64,000 nucleotides of DNA from Levilactobacillus senmaizukei DSM 21775 = NBRC 103853 (GCF_001592085.1 NZ_BCWD01000012.1:1-64000); one strand, 5' to 3'; positions 9,623 to 18,408 are shown, counted from the stretch's first letter. Made by a program: numbers and translations. Notes: a model not told the origin generated them from the sequence alone.

Positions 9623-10942
9623 GTGGTTAAAACATATGCGGAGGCCTTGCAATTCATTCATGGCCGGGATCGGTTTAAGAAGAAGCCCACGCTGGATCGG
9701 ATGCGGCAGTTCATGGCACGGTTGGGTGACCCCCAGCACGAATTAACGATGGTCCACGTTGCCGGGACCAATGGCAAGGGGTCTACGGTAGCATTCCTTC
9801 GGGACTTGTTCATGGCCAGTGGGGATACGGTGGGAACTTTCACCTCGCCGTTTATCACCCGTTTCAACGAACGAATTAGTCACGATGGGGAACCAATTAG
9901 TGACGATGAGTTGGTGGCCTTGGTGAATCAGATTCAGCCAATAGTTGCTCAACTAGATGATGAATTAGCGGAGGAGGGGCCAACGGAATTTGAAATTGAT
10001 ACGGCGCTAATGTTCTGCTATTTCGCGGCTCATCCGGTAGATATTGTTGTGGTTGAAGTGGGCCTAGGTGGTTTGTATGATTCGACCAATATTATAACGC
10101 CGTTGGTCTCAGTCATCACAACGATCGGGATGGACCACATGCGGATCCTGGGGGATACCATTCCGAAGATTGCGACGCAAAAGGCCGGGATTATTAAGCC
10201 TAGGGTGCCGGTAGTCTGTGGCCGATTACCTGAGGATGCCTTGGCGGTGATGGATCAGACAGCGGCGGCTAATGTGACGACAGTTGCTGCGCTGGGTCGA
10301 GATTTTCGGGTAAAAAACGAACCAGAAGCCCAATGGGGTGAACGGTTTGCCTATGAATTTGGTCCGGAACACTGGGAACAATTACAGGTCGGCTTGTTGG
10401 GGCAATATCAAATTGATAATGCGGCGACCGCACTGACCGCCTTTACGTTGGCTCAGCGATTACGAGGATTAACGGTGACCACGGCTGAAGTTCGTCAAGG
10501 GCTGAAGGGGACTCGATGGCCGGGTCGTTTCGAACGGGTCAGTGAGCAACCGCTGATTGCCATTGATGGTGCGCATAACGAACCGGCAATGGTGGAAATG
10601 GCGACCTTGTTACGACGCCACTTTGCCCAGAATGACGTTTATATTGTTTTGGCAATTCTGGCCGATAAGCAGTATCAGAAAATGGTGGCCACACTCCTTG
10701 AGGTCCCCAATGTTCATCTGATCTTGACCCAATTTCAGGGGCCGGGTCAGCGCGCTGCGGCCACCCCTGATGAATTAGAGGGAGCCGTCAACCAGTCTGA
10801 TCGGGTAACGATGGCGCCAGACTGGCCCACGGCGTTACGGACAGCCTTGGGGACGATGTCGGCGGAGGATCTCCTTTTGTTAACGGGTTCCCTGTATTTT
10901 ATCTCAGAGGTTCGGCATTACTTTAAGGATGATGAAAAATAA
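9623..10942 (+). CDS. folC: Folylpolyglutamate/dihydrofolate synthase
   Basis: A Mur-ligase-family enzyme that adds glutamate to dihydropteroate and folates, making dihydrofolate and polyglutamylated folates. The 439-residue protein has the family P-loop GTNGKGS (48-54), the omega-loop region with TSPFITRFNERI, and the central Mur ligase segment (GLGGLYDSTN, AIDGAHNEPAM). The start is GTG at 9623 with GGAGG 7 nt upstream. It sits between valS and radC, the usual Firmicutes order. Whether both reactions are carried out cannot be told from sequence alone. Confidence 0.93.
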   Translation: MVKTYAEALQFIHGRDRFKKKPTLDRMRQFMARLGDPQHELTMVHVAGTNGKGSTVAFLRDLFMASGDTVGTFTSPFITRFNERISHDGEPISDDELVALVNQIQPIVAQLDDELAEEGPTEFEIDTALMFCYFAAHPVDIVVVEVGLGGLYDSTNIITPLVSVITTIGMDHMRILGDTIPKIATQKAGIIKPRVPVVCGRLPEDALAVMDQTAAANVTTVAALGRDFRVKNEPEAQWGERFAYEFGPEHWEQLQVGLLGQYQIDNAATALTAFTLAQRLRGLTVTTAEVRQGLKGTRWPGRFERVSEQPLIAIDGAHNEPAMVEMATLLRRHFAQNDVYIVLAILADKQYQKMVATLLEVPNVHLILTQFQGPGQRAAATPDELEGAVNQSDRVTMAPDWPTALRTALGTMSAEDLLLLTGSLYFISEVRHYFKDDEK

Positions 10943-10984
10943 TCGTACCAGTTATCGGAGTTAGGCCCTAAGGGGATGACGACT

Positions 10985-11617
10985 GTGAAACGAGTACGAC
11001 TGACGAGGGTAAACGAACGACAACTGGTTCGGCGCGTGTTACGCCAATTAGGATTACCAGCGATAGCCGAGGTAGATCGTTTCTTTGCGTTCTTCACGAG
11101 CGGGGATCAGTTGCGCTATGCCAGCCAGCAACAGCGTCGGGCGTATGTTGCCGGTGACTCACGCCGTTGGGGACTTTTGACGGCGATCGAGCTGGGTCGA
11201 TGGGTGCAGCTGGCACCGCGTCAATTTGTCGGTCAGGTCTTGAGTTCTAGCCAATTGGGACAATGTCTGATCGATGAACTACGATATCTGGGCCAAGAGC
11301 GAGTGGATGTCTTATTACTGGATAATCAACACCGCATTTTGTTGCGGCAACCCGTCTTTCAGGGAACCTTAAACCAATGTCCCGTCCATCCTCGAGAGAT
11401 TTTTCAATTGGCGGTGCTTCACGAAGCGGCAGGACTCATCATCGCACATAATCATCCGAGTGGTAGCGTCACGCCATCCACGGAAGACCTGGCCTTTGTG
11501 CGGCGGGTTGTCCAGTGTGGCGAATTGATGGGGATTCCCTTGCTAGATGCTTTCGTGGTGGGCGCAACGACCTATTTTAGTTGGCGGGAGCAGGGTGTGC
11601 TTCCATTACAACAGTGA
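10985..11617 (+). CDS. radC: RadC family JAB/MPN domain protein
   Basis: RadC-like protein with a JAB1/MPN metal-binding domain. Of about 210 residues, the C-terminal half has the metal motif H155-N-H157-P-S-G and the downstream acid D168 (PSTED), as in JAMM proteases; the N-terminal part is a helix-hairpin-helix-like region, weakly conserved. The biochemical role is unsettled; a DNA-repair role was proposed and later disputed. GTG at 10985 is preferred because AAGGGG lies 10 nt upstream; the ATG at 10976 is only one base from that site. Placed between folC and mreB as in many Firmicutes. Confidence 0.88.
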   Translation: MKRVRLTRVNERQLVRRVLRQLGLPAIAEVDRFFAFFTSGDQLRYASQQQRRAYVAGDSRRWGLLTAIELGRWVQLAPRQFVGQVLSSSQLGQCLIDELRYLGQERVDVLLLDNQHRILLRQPVFQGTLNQCPVHPREIFQLAVLHEAAGLIIAHNHPSGSVTPSTEDLAFVRRVVQCGELMGIPLLDAFVVGATTYFSWREQGVLPLQQ

Positions 11618-11728
11618 CGAAATAAGTCATAACCTTTAAAAACTGATTAAAATCACTTAATGCTATTTCTTTCTGATTAAAAGTTCGGTATTCTTGACAT
11701 TGTCGACGTGTTCTCACTTAGATGAGTA

Positions 11729-11737
11729 TGTTATAAT
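11729..11737 (+). promoter_or_regulatory. mreB operon promoter (extended -10)
   Basis: TG, one base, then a perfect TATAAT at 11732-11737. A TTGACA at about 11695-11700 is too far away (over 30 bp) to be its -35 box. Confidence 0.6.
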
Positions 11738-11805
11738 ACGTCTATCGATCAATAATAAGTCAAAAATCCATTAAAATTTTGTTGACAATGAAGGGATGAA
11801 ACACT

Positions 11806-12810
11806 GTGTTCGGATTAGGAACGAAAAATATAGGAATCGATCTTGGTACCGCCAATACAATTGTTTATGTTGACGGTAAGGGCATCGTTCTTCGCGAACC
11901 TTCCGTTGTCGCCAAGAACACGAAGTCCGGAGAAATTGTGTCCGTTGGTGAAGACGCACGGGCAATGATTGGCCGGACGCCAGCAAGTATTGTTGCCATT
12001 CGCCCAATGAAAGACGGGGTCATTGCGGACTACGATACGACGGTTGCCATGATGAAGTACTTTATCGAAAAGACTGTTGGGAAGTCTAGCGGTAAGCCAT
12101 ACGTGATGGTCTGTGTTCCAAGTGGCGTTACGGAAGTTGAAAAGCGGGCCGTCATTGACGCTACTCGAGTAGCCGGTGCACGAGACGCTTACGTCATTGA
12201 AGAACCATTTGCAGCCGCAATCGGTGCCGGGTTACCAGTGATGGACCCAACCGGTAGTATGGTTGTAGACATGGGTGGTGGGACCACCGATGTGGCAACA
12301 ATTTCCCTTGGTGGGATCGTTTCCAGTCGTTCAATCCGGGTAGCCGGTGACAAGCTGGATGACGCTATTGCCACCTATGTTCGTTCCAACTTCAATCTGT
12401 TGATTGGGGAACGGACTGCTGAAAAGCTGAAGATGGACATTGGCTCCGCTTCAGTGGAAGAAGCCGACAAGATTGAGGGCGCAACCATTCGTGGGCGTGA
12501 CTTAATCACTGGGTTACCTAAGGCTGTGGAAGTCTCCGCTGTTGACGTAGCCAAGGCTATTCAAGAACCTGTACAAGATGTCATTTCCGCCATTAAGGAA
12601 ACCTTGGAAGAAACGTCGCCAGAAATTGCTGCCGATGTGATTGACCATGGGATCGTCTTAACCGGCGGTGGGGCATTACTTAAAAACCTCGCTGAAGTTA
12701 TTGCTGATGCGACTAAGGTTCCGGTTTCCATTGCTAGCGACCCGTTAGATTGTGTTGCTGCTGGGACCGGTGAATCCTTAAAGAGCATCGACGTCATGAA
12801 GAAAAAGTAA
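11806..12810 (+). CDS. mreB: Rod shape-determining actin homologue MreB
   Basis: Bacterial actin that forms membrane-bound filaments and guides the elongation machinery (RodA, PBPs, MreC, MreD). The 334-residue protein has the actin-fold phosphate loops (DLGTANT at 12-18, DMGGGTTD) and the adenosine motif (LTGGGALL), and the amphipathic N-terminus ([10 protein letters not shown]). GTG start with GAAGGGA 8 nt upstream. First gene of mreBCD-minCD. Confidence 0.95.
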   Translation: MFGLGTKNIGIDLGTANTIVYVDGKGIVLREPSVVAKNTKSGEIVSVGEDARAMIGRTPASIVAIRPMKDGVIADYDTTVAMMKYFIEKTVGKSSGKPYVMVCVPSGVTEVEKRAVIDATRVAGARDAYVIEEPFAAAIGAGLPVMDPTGSMVVDMGGGTTDVATISLGGIVSSRSIRVAGDKLDDAIATYVRSNFNLLIGERTAEKLKMDIGSASVEEADKIEGATIRGRDLITGLPKAVEVSAVDVAKAIQEPVQDVISAIKETLEETSPEIAADVIDHGIVLTGGGALLKNLAEVIADATKVPVSIASDPLDCVAAGTGESLKSIDVMKKK

Positions 12811-12815
12811 GGACT

Positions 12816-12845
12816 AGCGGGAAGGCAGCTTCCCGCTTCTTTATT
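12816..12845 (+). terminator. Weak hairpin between mreB and mreC
   Basis: A 9-bp stem AGCGGGAAG/CTTCCCGCT with a 4-nt loop, followed by an interrupted T tract (TCTTTATT). It could act as a partial terminator or processing site that makes mreB more abundant than mreCD. Confidence 0.5.
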
Positions 12846-12893
12846 GTGACGACATTGGTAGTGATCCAATGTTAATTAAGATGGAGGTCAAAC

Positions 12894-13745
12894 ATGCAGA
12901 AATTTTCTTTCAATCGGCGACTGGTAATTATTATCGTCTGCTTGATTGTTAGTTTTGCCTTGATGACGGTGTCCGTGGCTATTCGTAATAAGAAATCGAC
13001 GCCCCCATTGATCCAACAATTCGGTAATGACATTGTCGGTCTGACGGACCGGGTCGTTGCAATTCCAGCGAATGGACTGAGTGGTTCAGTCGGCGCGGTT
13101 TCCGAATTGTTGAATACGTATCAAGAGAACCAGCAATTAAAGCAACAAGTTAGCGAATTAGCCCAAACCAAGGTGCGTGACCAAACCCTGGCCAAGGAAA
13201 ATAAGCAATTAAAACAAGAGATCAAACTAAACGAGTCTTTAACCGATTATGCCGCAATTTCAGCCGCTGTGATTACGCGGACGCCATCTTCATGGCAGAA
13301 CCAAGTCATCATTAACAAGGGGTCTTCTGCCGGGGTAGTTAAGAATATGCCGGTCATGTCTGGTTCCGGTTTAGTTGGCCGGGTTGCCGAAGTGAACAAG
13401 ACCAATTCCAAGGTTGAACTTATTACCGACAACAATGATTCTGCTAACCGGTTTGCCGTTCAGATTACCACTAAGTCTGGCAAGACGGTTAATGGAGTTC
13501 TGAGTGGCTATAACAACACTACGGGTCAGATTACCATGAACAATATCACCACGAAGGCCAAGATTGGTAAGGGTGATAAGGTCGTGACGAGTGGCCTTGG
13601 TGGCGTAACGCCGAAGGGACTTTACGTAGGTAAGGTTGCCAAGACTAGTGGGGATGACTACGGGTTGTCAACGAAGCTGAATATTAATCCAGCTACCGAT
13701 TTAAGTGACCTGAACATTGTGACGGTTGCTGTAACGAAGCAGTAG
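12894..13745 (+). CDS. mreC: Rod shape-determining protein MreC
   Basis: MreC is the periplasm/wall-side scaffold of the elongasome. The 283-residue protein has an N-terminal membrane helix (about 9-27), a coiled coil (about 75-110, rich in Q, L, K) used for dimerisation, and the two beta-barrel MreC domain (SSWQNQVIINKGSS, MPVMSGSGLVGRV, VVTSGLGGVTPKGL). ATG with GGAGG 6-7 nt upstream. Immediately followed by mreD. Confidence 0.94.
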   Translation: MQKFSFNRRLVIIIVCLIVSFALMTVSVAIRNKKSTPPLIQQFGNDIVGLTDRVVAIPANGLSGSVGAVSELLNTYQENQQLKQQVSELAQTKVRDQTLAKENKQLKQEIKLNESLTDYAAISAAVITRTPSSWQNQVIINKGSSAGVVKNMPVMSGSGLVGRVAEVNKTNSKVELITDNNDSANRFAVQITTKSGKTVNGVLSGYNNTTGQITMNNITTKAKIGKGDKVVTSGLGGVTPKGLYVGKVAKTSGDDYGLSTKLNINPATDLSDLNIVTVAVTKQ

Positions 13746-13758
13746 GGAGGAACGGCAC

Positions 13759-14289
13759 GTGTATCGATTATCAAAGTTACGCTTTGGCTTTCCGATTATC
13801 CTGTTCTTAATGCTGCTGCTCGATGGGTCGATCAGTCAAAACTTTAGTACCCACATGTTCCATTATCCAACGGCTATGGTCAGCCATCTGGTTGTTTTAT
13901 GGTTAGTCTGTGGGGTCTTATTTGAGGCGGATGCCAATGATTTTGACATGCCGATTGGTCGGTGGGCAGTAGTTGCTGGGATCGTATTTGATGTCTATTA
14001 CACGGGGATCTTTGGGATCTATATCTTTATTTTCCCGTTAGTGGTCTACATTACGCGATTACTGGTTAGCTATATCCGGCCAAATTTTTTGAGTGGGTTG
14101 TTGATCTACTTTATCGACATTACTGTCTTGGAAGCGTTGGGATACCTGGCCGGCCGGGCAGTTCACTTGTCGTCAATGTCGGGAAGTGACTTCATGGTGA
14201 ACACGTTAGGGCCAACTTTGGCCTTTAATCTAGCCATGTTTGTCCTCTTATTCTTCCCCATTCGATGGGTGTATAATTGGTTAAAATAG
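13759..14289 (+). CDS. mreD: Rod shape-determining protein MreD
   Basis: A small integral membrane protein of 176 residues with about five to six hydrophobic helices, partner of MreC. The sequence is weakly conserved, as usual in MreD; call rests on the hydrophobic profile, length and fixed position after mreC. GTG start at 13759 with GGGAGGA upstream. Confidence 0.88.
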   Translation: MYRLSKLRFGFPIILFLMLLLDGSISQNFSTHMFHYPTAMVSHLVVLWLVCGVLFEADANDFDMPIGRWAVVAGIVFDVYYTGIFGIYIFIFPLVVYITRLLVSYIRPNFLSGLLIYFIDITVLEALGYLAGRAVHLSSMSGSDFMVNTLGPTLAFNLAMFVLLFFPIRWVYNWLK

Positions 14290-14307
14290 GCGAAGGGAAC
14301 GAAGACT

Positions 14308-14979
14308 ATGCAAGCTGCCGTATTACGGGGAACGCAAAACGGTTATGATTTAGTACTAAAACAGTCCGCCAGCTTCGAACAAGTCATGGTGGATCTTAAG
14401 GACCTGTTGGAGAACTTGAAGGCCGACCCCCAGGCTCTCGAAGCCAGCAAGGTTTCGTTAGATGTCTTGACGGAAGACCGGATCTTAACCGCGGATGAAC
14501 GGACTCAAATTGAACAATTGGTGGGTAATTACTCCCGGTTTGAAATCCATAAGATTACCGCGAATGTTATGACTGTGGCGGATGCCATTCAATTGCGTGA
14601 ACGTGAGAATGTTCACCTGTTGAGTAAGGTTATTCGGAATGGTCAGGAGGTTTCTATGCAAGGGGATGTCCTTTTCTTAGGAACGATTCACGAGGGTGGA
14701 AAGCTTCGGACGACCGGTAACATTTTCTCAATGGGGAATGTGGCAGGAATCTTGCAGGCAGGTTACCCGGATGACGAATCCAAACTGATTATGGGAAATC
14801 TTCAAACGGCGCAACAAATTAGAATTGCTGAACAGTTTGACATTATTGAACCGGACCAGTTGACGGATTCAGGCCAAACGATTGCCTACGTCAATGACTT
14901 ACACGTCCTGTCGTATGGCCATCTGGACAATTTAAAGAAGATTAATCCGAAGTTATATAACCGGATTGGAGGAATTTGA
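14308..14979 (+). CDS. minC: Septum site-determining protein MinC
   Basis: Inhibitor of FtsZ ring formation away from midcell. The 223-residue protein has the N-terminal MinC domain (about 1-100) and the C-terminal beta-helix (VLFLGTIHEGGKLRTTGNIFSMGNVAG, broken over 110-180) that binds MinD. ATG with AAGGGAA upstream. Ends one base before the minD start, so the two are translationally linked; no minE is present, as expected for Gram-positives where DivIVA places the Min system. Confidence 0.93.
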   Translation: MQAAVLRGTQNGYDLVLKQSASFEQVMVDLKDLLENLKADPQALEASKVSLDVLTEDRILTADERTQIEQLVGNYSRFEIHKITANVMTVADAIQLRERENVHLLSKVIRNGQEVSMQGDVLFLGTIHEGGKLRTTGNIFSMGNVAGILQAGYPDDESKLIMGNLQTAQQIRIAEQFDIIEPDQLTDSGQTIAYVNDLHVLSYGHLDNLKKINPKLYNRIGGI

Positions 14980-14980
14980 G

Positions 14981-15787
14981 ATGGGAAAAGCGATTGTAAT
15001 TACCTCCGGTAAGGGTGGTGTCGGTAAGACGACCACCAGCGCTAACATTGGGACAGCGCTGGCCTTAATGGGCAAACGAGTCTGCATGATGGACCTGGAT
15101 ATTGGTCTGCGGAACTTGGACGTTGTCTTGGGCTTAGACAATCGGATCATCTACGATATCGTGGATGTTGCTGAGGGCCGGGCCAAGCTCGTCCAAGCAC
15201 TGGTTAAGGATAAGCGATTCGATGACAAATTATTCTTGTTGCCAGCCGCTCAAAACACGGATAAGACAGCTCTTCAACCCGAAGATGTGAAGGAAATTGT
15301 TGACGAACTCAAGCCGGATTACGACTACGTGTTAATCGATTGTCCGGCCGGGATCGAACAAGGCTTCATGAATGCCGTTGCCGGTGCCGATGCCGCAATT
15401 GTCGTCACGACACCAGAAATTTCCGCTGTCCGAGACGCCGATCGAGTCGTGGGCCTGTTGGAACAGCATCCACTGAAGGAAGCACCGCGCCTGCTAATCA
15501 ACCGGATTCGCCGGAACATGATGCAGGATGGTTCCATGATGGATATCGACGAGATTACCCGGCATCTGGGGATTGAGTTGTTGGGGATCATCTTTGATGA
15601 TGATGCCGTGATTACGACGTCTAACCAAGGTGAGCCGATCGTCTTAAAGACCGACAATCCGGCGGCTCAAGGTTACCGGAACGTGGCTCGGCGACTTGAA
15701 GGTGAAACGGTGCCCCTCATGAAGTTAGAGGAACAGGAAACCGGTGGCTTCTGGCATACCATTAGCAGCTGGTTCCATCGCGGCTAA
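14981..15787 (+). CDS. minD: Septum site-determining ATPase MinD
   Basis: ParA-type ATPase that recruits MinC to the membrane. The 268-residue protein has the deviant Walker A motif KGGVGKTT (residues 11-18) and a short C-terminal amphipathic segment with aromatic and basic residues (FWHTISSWFHRG) fit for membrane binding. The ATG at 14981 is used, with GGAGG inside the last codons of minC. Last gene of the mreBCD-minCD block; the T-box promoter for the next operon begins 10 bp later. Confidence 0.95.
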   Translation: MGKAIVITSGKGGVGKTTTSANIGTALALMGKRVCMMDLDIGLRNLDVVLGLDNRIIYDIVDVAEGRAKLVQALVKDKRFDDKLFLLPAAQNTDKTALQPEDVKEIVDELKPDYDYVLIDCPAGIEQGFMNAVAGADAAIVVTTPEISAVRDADRVVGLLEQHPLKEAPRLLINRIRRNMMQDGSMMDIDEITRHLGIELLGIIFDDDAVITTSNQGEPIVLKTDNPAAQGYRNVARRLEGETVPLMKLEEQETGGFWHTISSWFHRG

Positions 15788-15796
15788 AAAATTAGC

Positions 15797-15825
15797 TTGA
15801 CGGTACGGGAAAAAACTCGTAGTAT
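15797..15825 (+). promoter_or_regulatory. Promoter of the amino acid ABC transporter operon
   Basis: -35 TTGACG (15797-15802), 17-bp spacer, -10 TAGTAT (15820-15825). Confidence 0.75.
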
Positions 15826-15831
15826 ATTGGC

Positions 15832-16101
15832 AATGAATAAAAAGACATTGAACGGAAGAGTAGTTTCGTGTTGGACCAACAGAAAGCCCCGGTGATGGAA
15901 AGGGGCGGTCGACGGGAAACGAACCACATCTGTGAGTCGGTCGTCTGAAGCAAGTAAGACGATTCGGGTTAGCCCGTTACAGCTGGAGTTGTTAACAACT
16001 CACTGAGGTCGTCTTAGCGATAGAACGACAAACAGAGGTGGAACCACGATTTAATCGTCCTCTTAGTCCCGAATTTCTGGAGACTAAGGGGATTTTTTTA
16101 T
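15832..16101 (+). ncRNA. T-box leader (specifier reads CAC, His)
   Basis: A full T-box riboswitch upstream of a polar amino acid transporter. Stem I has loop-E parts AGTA (15859-15862) and GAA (15921-15923). With the same spacing as in the valS leader of this window (GAA, one base, codon, purine), the specifier is CAC at 15925-15927, a histidine codon. The T-box GAGGTGGAACCACG lies at 16035-16048 and is followed by an 11-bp terminator. T-box-controlled histidine ABC transporters (HisXYZ) were predicted before in Lactobacillales. One point does not fit: the bulge reads UGGA, which would pair with U73, not the usual C73 of tRNA-His. Confidence 0.85.
16058..16099 (+). terminator. First T-box terminator before ABC operon
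   Basis: TCCTCTTAGTC pairs with GACTAAGGGGA (11 bp), followed by seven T. Confidence 0.88.
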
Positions 16102-16104
16102 TGA

Positions 16105-16217
16105 GGTCAGTTAGCAACTCACTGAGTCAGCGTGGCGTGAGCCCGTTGTAAACGTGAGGTGGAACAGCGTCTGGACGCCCTCTTGAGAACTTTTCTCAGG
16201 AGGGCGTTTTTTGTTTG
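16105..16217 (+). ncRNA. Second, partial T-box module (antiterminator only)
   Basis: A copy of the 3' part of the preceding leader without its own stem I. A TTAGCAACTCACTGAG segment repeats the TTAACAACTCACTGAG of the first leader, and a second T-box GAGGTGGAACAGCG (16156-16169) leads into a second terminator (16175-16212). Only about 55 bases separate the first terminator from the second T-box, too few for a stem I with a specifier loop. Confidence 0.75.
16175..16212 (+). terminator. Second T-box terminator before ABC operon
   Basis: ACGCCCTCTTGAG pairs with CTCAGGAGGGCGT (13 bp), followed by T residues; the strongest hairpin of the leader. Confidence 0.88.
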
Positions 16218-16236
16218 CTAAAGGAGGAGAATTACG

Positions 16237-16878
16237 ATGCACTATGTTGAACAGATCTTACCATCATTAATTTCCGGGACGGGGATGACCTTATCCATCT
16301 TCTTCTGGACGATTATCATTGCCATTCCACTAGGCATTCTGGTGGGACTGGGAATGACGACCCGGTTCAAACCACTGACATGGCTGATCAACATTTACGT
16401 TTGGTTGATGCGTGGAACCCCGCTATTATTGCAATTGATCTTTGTCTTCTATGGCCTACCAATCATTGGCGTGGTCTTTCAACGCTATGATGCAGCCCTC
16501 TTCGCCTTTATCTTGAACTACACGGCCTACTTTGCGGAAATCTTCCGTGGGGGGCTACAAGCCATTCCTAATGGTCAGTACGAAAGTGCTCGGGTCCTCC
16601 GATTAACCAACTGGCAAACATTACGGAAGATTGTCATTCCTCAAGTTGTGAAGATTGTCCTGCCATCAATTGGTAATGAAGTTATTAACTTAGTTAAGGA
16701 TTCTTCGTTAGTTTATGTGATTGGTTTAGGAGATCTGTTACGGGCCGGTAATGTGGCCATGGCCCGCGACGTGACCTTGCTACCAATGCTGCTGGTTGGC
16801 GTGATCTATCTCTTGCTGACGGCGGTCTGCACGCTGATTCTGAAACGGCTTGAAAGACACTACAGTTACTGGCGTTAG
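16237..16878 (+). CDS. Polar amino acid ABC transporter, permease
   Basis: A 213-residue inner-membrane permease of the HisM/GlnP family with about five membrane helices and the EAA-type cytoplasmic loop (ESARVLRLTNWQTLRKIVIPQ) that docks on the ATPase. ATG with AAAGGAGGA upstream, 20 bp after the second T-box terminator. First gene of a permease-ATPase-binding protein operon. The histidine specifier of the leader suggests histidine as substrate (then hisXYZ-like); the protein family alone would only say polar amino acid. Confidence 0.9.
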   Translation: MHYVEQILPSLISGTGMTLSIFFWTIIIAIPLGILVGLGMTTRFKPLTWLINIYVWLMRGTPLLLQLIFVFYGLPIIGVVFQRYDAALFAFILNYTAYFAEIFRGGLQAIPNGQYESARVLRLTNWQTLRKIVIPQVVKIVLPSIGNEVINLVKDSSLVYVIGLGDLLRAGNVAMARDVTLLPMLLVGVIYLLLTAVCTLILKRLERHYSYWR

Positions 16879-16895
16879 AGAAGGGATGGTCAATC

Positions 16896-17531
16896 ATGTT
16901 AGAACTTAAAGGGATCACTAAAAAATTTGACGGTAAAACAATCTTGGACAAAATTAACCTGACTGTGTCAGACGGTCAGATCCTAACGATTGTTGGACCA
17001 TCCGGTGCTGGAAAGACGACGTTACTCCGTTGTATCAGTGGGTTAGCAAGCGTTGATGGCGGGTCATTTATGCTCGATGGTGTCGCCTTTGATCCGGCAA
17101 CCAATCGGGACAACGACGCCGTTATCGGGGTTGTCTTCCAAGACTTCCAATTATTCCCCAATCTGACTGTCTTACAGAACGTCACGCTCGCACCGACGAT
17201 GGTCTTGAAGAAGTCCGCTGCTGAGGCGGAACAGGAAGCTCGCCAACTGCTAAAACAATTGAATTTGGAAGGCAAGGCTGACTTATTTCCTTACGAGTTG
17301 TCGGGGGGGCAGAAGCAACGGGTCGCGATCGTCCGGGCGTTGGCTATGCATCCTAAATTGCTGTGTTACGACGAACCGACGTCAGCCTTGGACCCCGATT
17401 TACGGCGGGAGGTTGAGCAGATCATTCTCGACTTAAAGCAGGAAGGGATGACTCAAATCGTCGTGACTCATGACATGCCTTTTGCGGAATCGATTGCCGA
17501 TCAAATGTTACGGGTCGAACCAAAAGCTTAG
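16896..17531 (+). CDS. Polar amino acid ABC transporter, ATPase
   Basis: A 211-residue ABC ATPase of the GlnQ/HisP type with Walker A GPSGAGKT (34-41), signature LSGGQ (135-139) and Walker B ending in D159-E160 ([11 protein letters not shown]), then the switch histidine (VTHDMPFAE). It is shorter than typical GlnQ (about 240) at the C-terminus. ATG with AAGGGATGG upstream, 17 bp after the permease gene. Powers uptake together with the neighbours. Confidence 0.92.
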   Translation: MLELKGITKKFDGKTILDKINLTVSDGQILTIVGPSGAGKTTLLRCISGLASVDGGSFMLDGVAFDPATNRDNDAVIGVVFQDFQLFPNLTVLQNVTLAPTMVLKKSAAEAEQEARQLLKQLNLEGKADLFPYELSGGQKQRVAIVRALAMHPKLLCYDEPTSALDPDLRREVEQIILDLKQEGMTQIVVTHDMPFAESIADQMLRVEPKA

Positions 17532-17545
17532 GAGGGACCAATTGA

Positions 17546-18403
17546 ATGAAAATTAAACCATTACGATTCTTGGTCATCTTGGGTCTGGTCGTGGGCCTGA
17601 GTGGGATGTTGGTTGGTTGTGCGCAGACCAGCGTCACCCACCGGGCAAATACGGCCGACACGTGGTCGAGCATCCAGAGAAAAAAACGGGTGGTCATCGG
17701 ATTAGATGATAGCTTTGTCCCGATGGGGTTTCGGCAGAAGAGCGGCAAGCTGGTAGGGTACGACATTGATCTAGCCGAAGCAGTCTTCAAACTGTATGGT
17801 GTCAAGGCGGACTTCCAAAGCATCGATTGGAATATGAACGTTACGGAACTTCACAACGGGACGATCGATTTGATTTGGAACGGCTTTTCAATCACGCCAC
17901 AACGGCAAAGACAGGTGGCCTTTTCCGATACTTACCTGAACAATGACCAAGTCCTGGTGTCCCTGAAGAAGAATCGGATCGATTCGTATGCCGACATGCA
18001 GGGCAAGGTGCTGGGCGCCCAAACGGGTTCGTCGGGGGCCAACGACATTGACACCTATCCCAAACTGTTAAAGGACCGGATTAAGAATCACGACGCGGTC
18101 ACCTATGATTCCTTCACTAACGCATTCATCGACCTGAATGTGGGCCGGATTCAAGGTTTGTTAATCGACAGTACCTACGCGAACTACTATATCAAGCACC
18201 AAGCGCATCCGGAAGATTATCGAGTCACCGTGGGCGCCTTCCCTAAGGAACGTTTTGCCGTGGGGATGCGTAAGGGCGACGTGACGATGCGTCGGAAGAT
18301 CAATGCCGGCTTGAAGCAATTGGCCGCCAATGGTGACCTAGAAAAGATTAATGAAAAGTGGTTTGGTCACAACGTCGATACGCCGTTGTTGCAAAATCAT
18401 TGA
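17546..18403 (+). CDS. Amino acid-binding lipoprotein of ABC transporter
   Basis: A 285-residue extracellular solute-binding protein of family 3. It starts with a lipoprotein signal peptide, hydrophobic residues about 8-25 and lipobox LVGC (Cys27), so it is lipid-anchored outside the membrane. Family motifs include VGYDIDLAEAV, IDLIWNGFSIT and the C-terminal LEKINEKWFG. ATG with AGGAGGG upstream. Last gene of the operon, followed by a terminator. Confidence 0.92.
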   Translation: MKIKPLRFLVILGLVVGLSGMLVGCAQTSVTHRANTADTWSSIQRKKRVVIGLDDSFVPMGFRQKSGKLVGYDIDLAEAVFKLYGVKADFQSIDWNMNVTELHNGTIDLIWNGFSITPQRQRQVAFSDTYLNNDQVLVSLKKNRIDSYADMQGKVLGAQTGSSGANDIDTYPKLLKDRIKNHDAVTYDSFTNAFIDLNVGRIQGLLIDSTYANYYIKHQAHPEDYRVTVGAFPKERFAVGMRKGDVTMRRKINAGLKQLAANGDLEKINEKWFGHNVDTPLLQNH

Positions 18404-18408
18404 GAATA

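Noticed and set aside
11695-11737. TTGACA and TATAAT upstream of mreB as one promoter
   Set aside because: They are more than 30 bp apart; only the extended -10 is kept.
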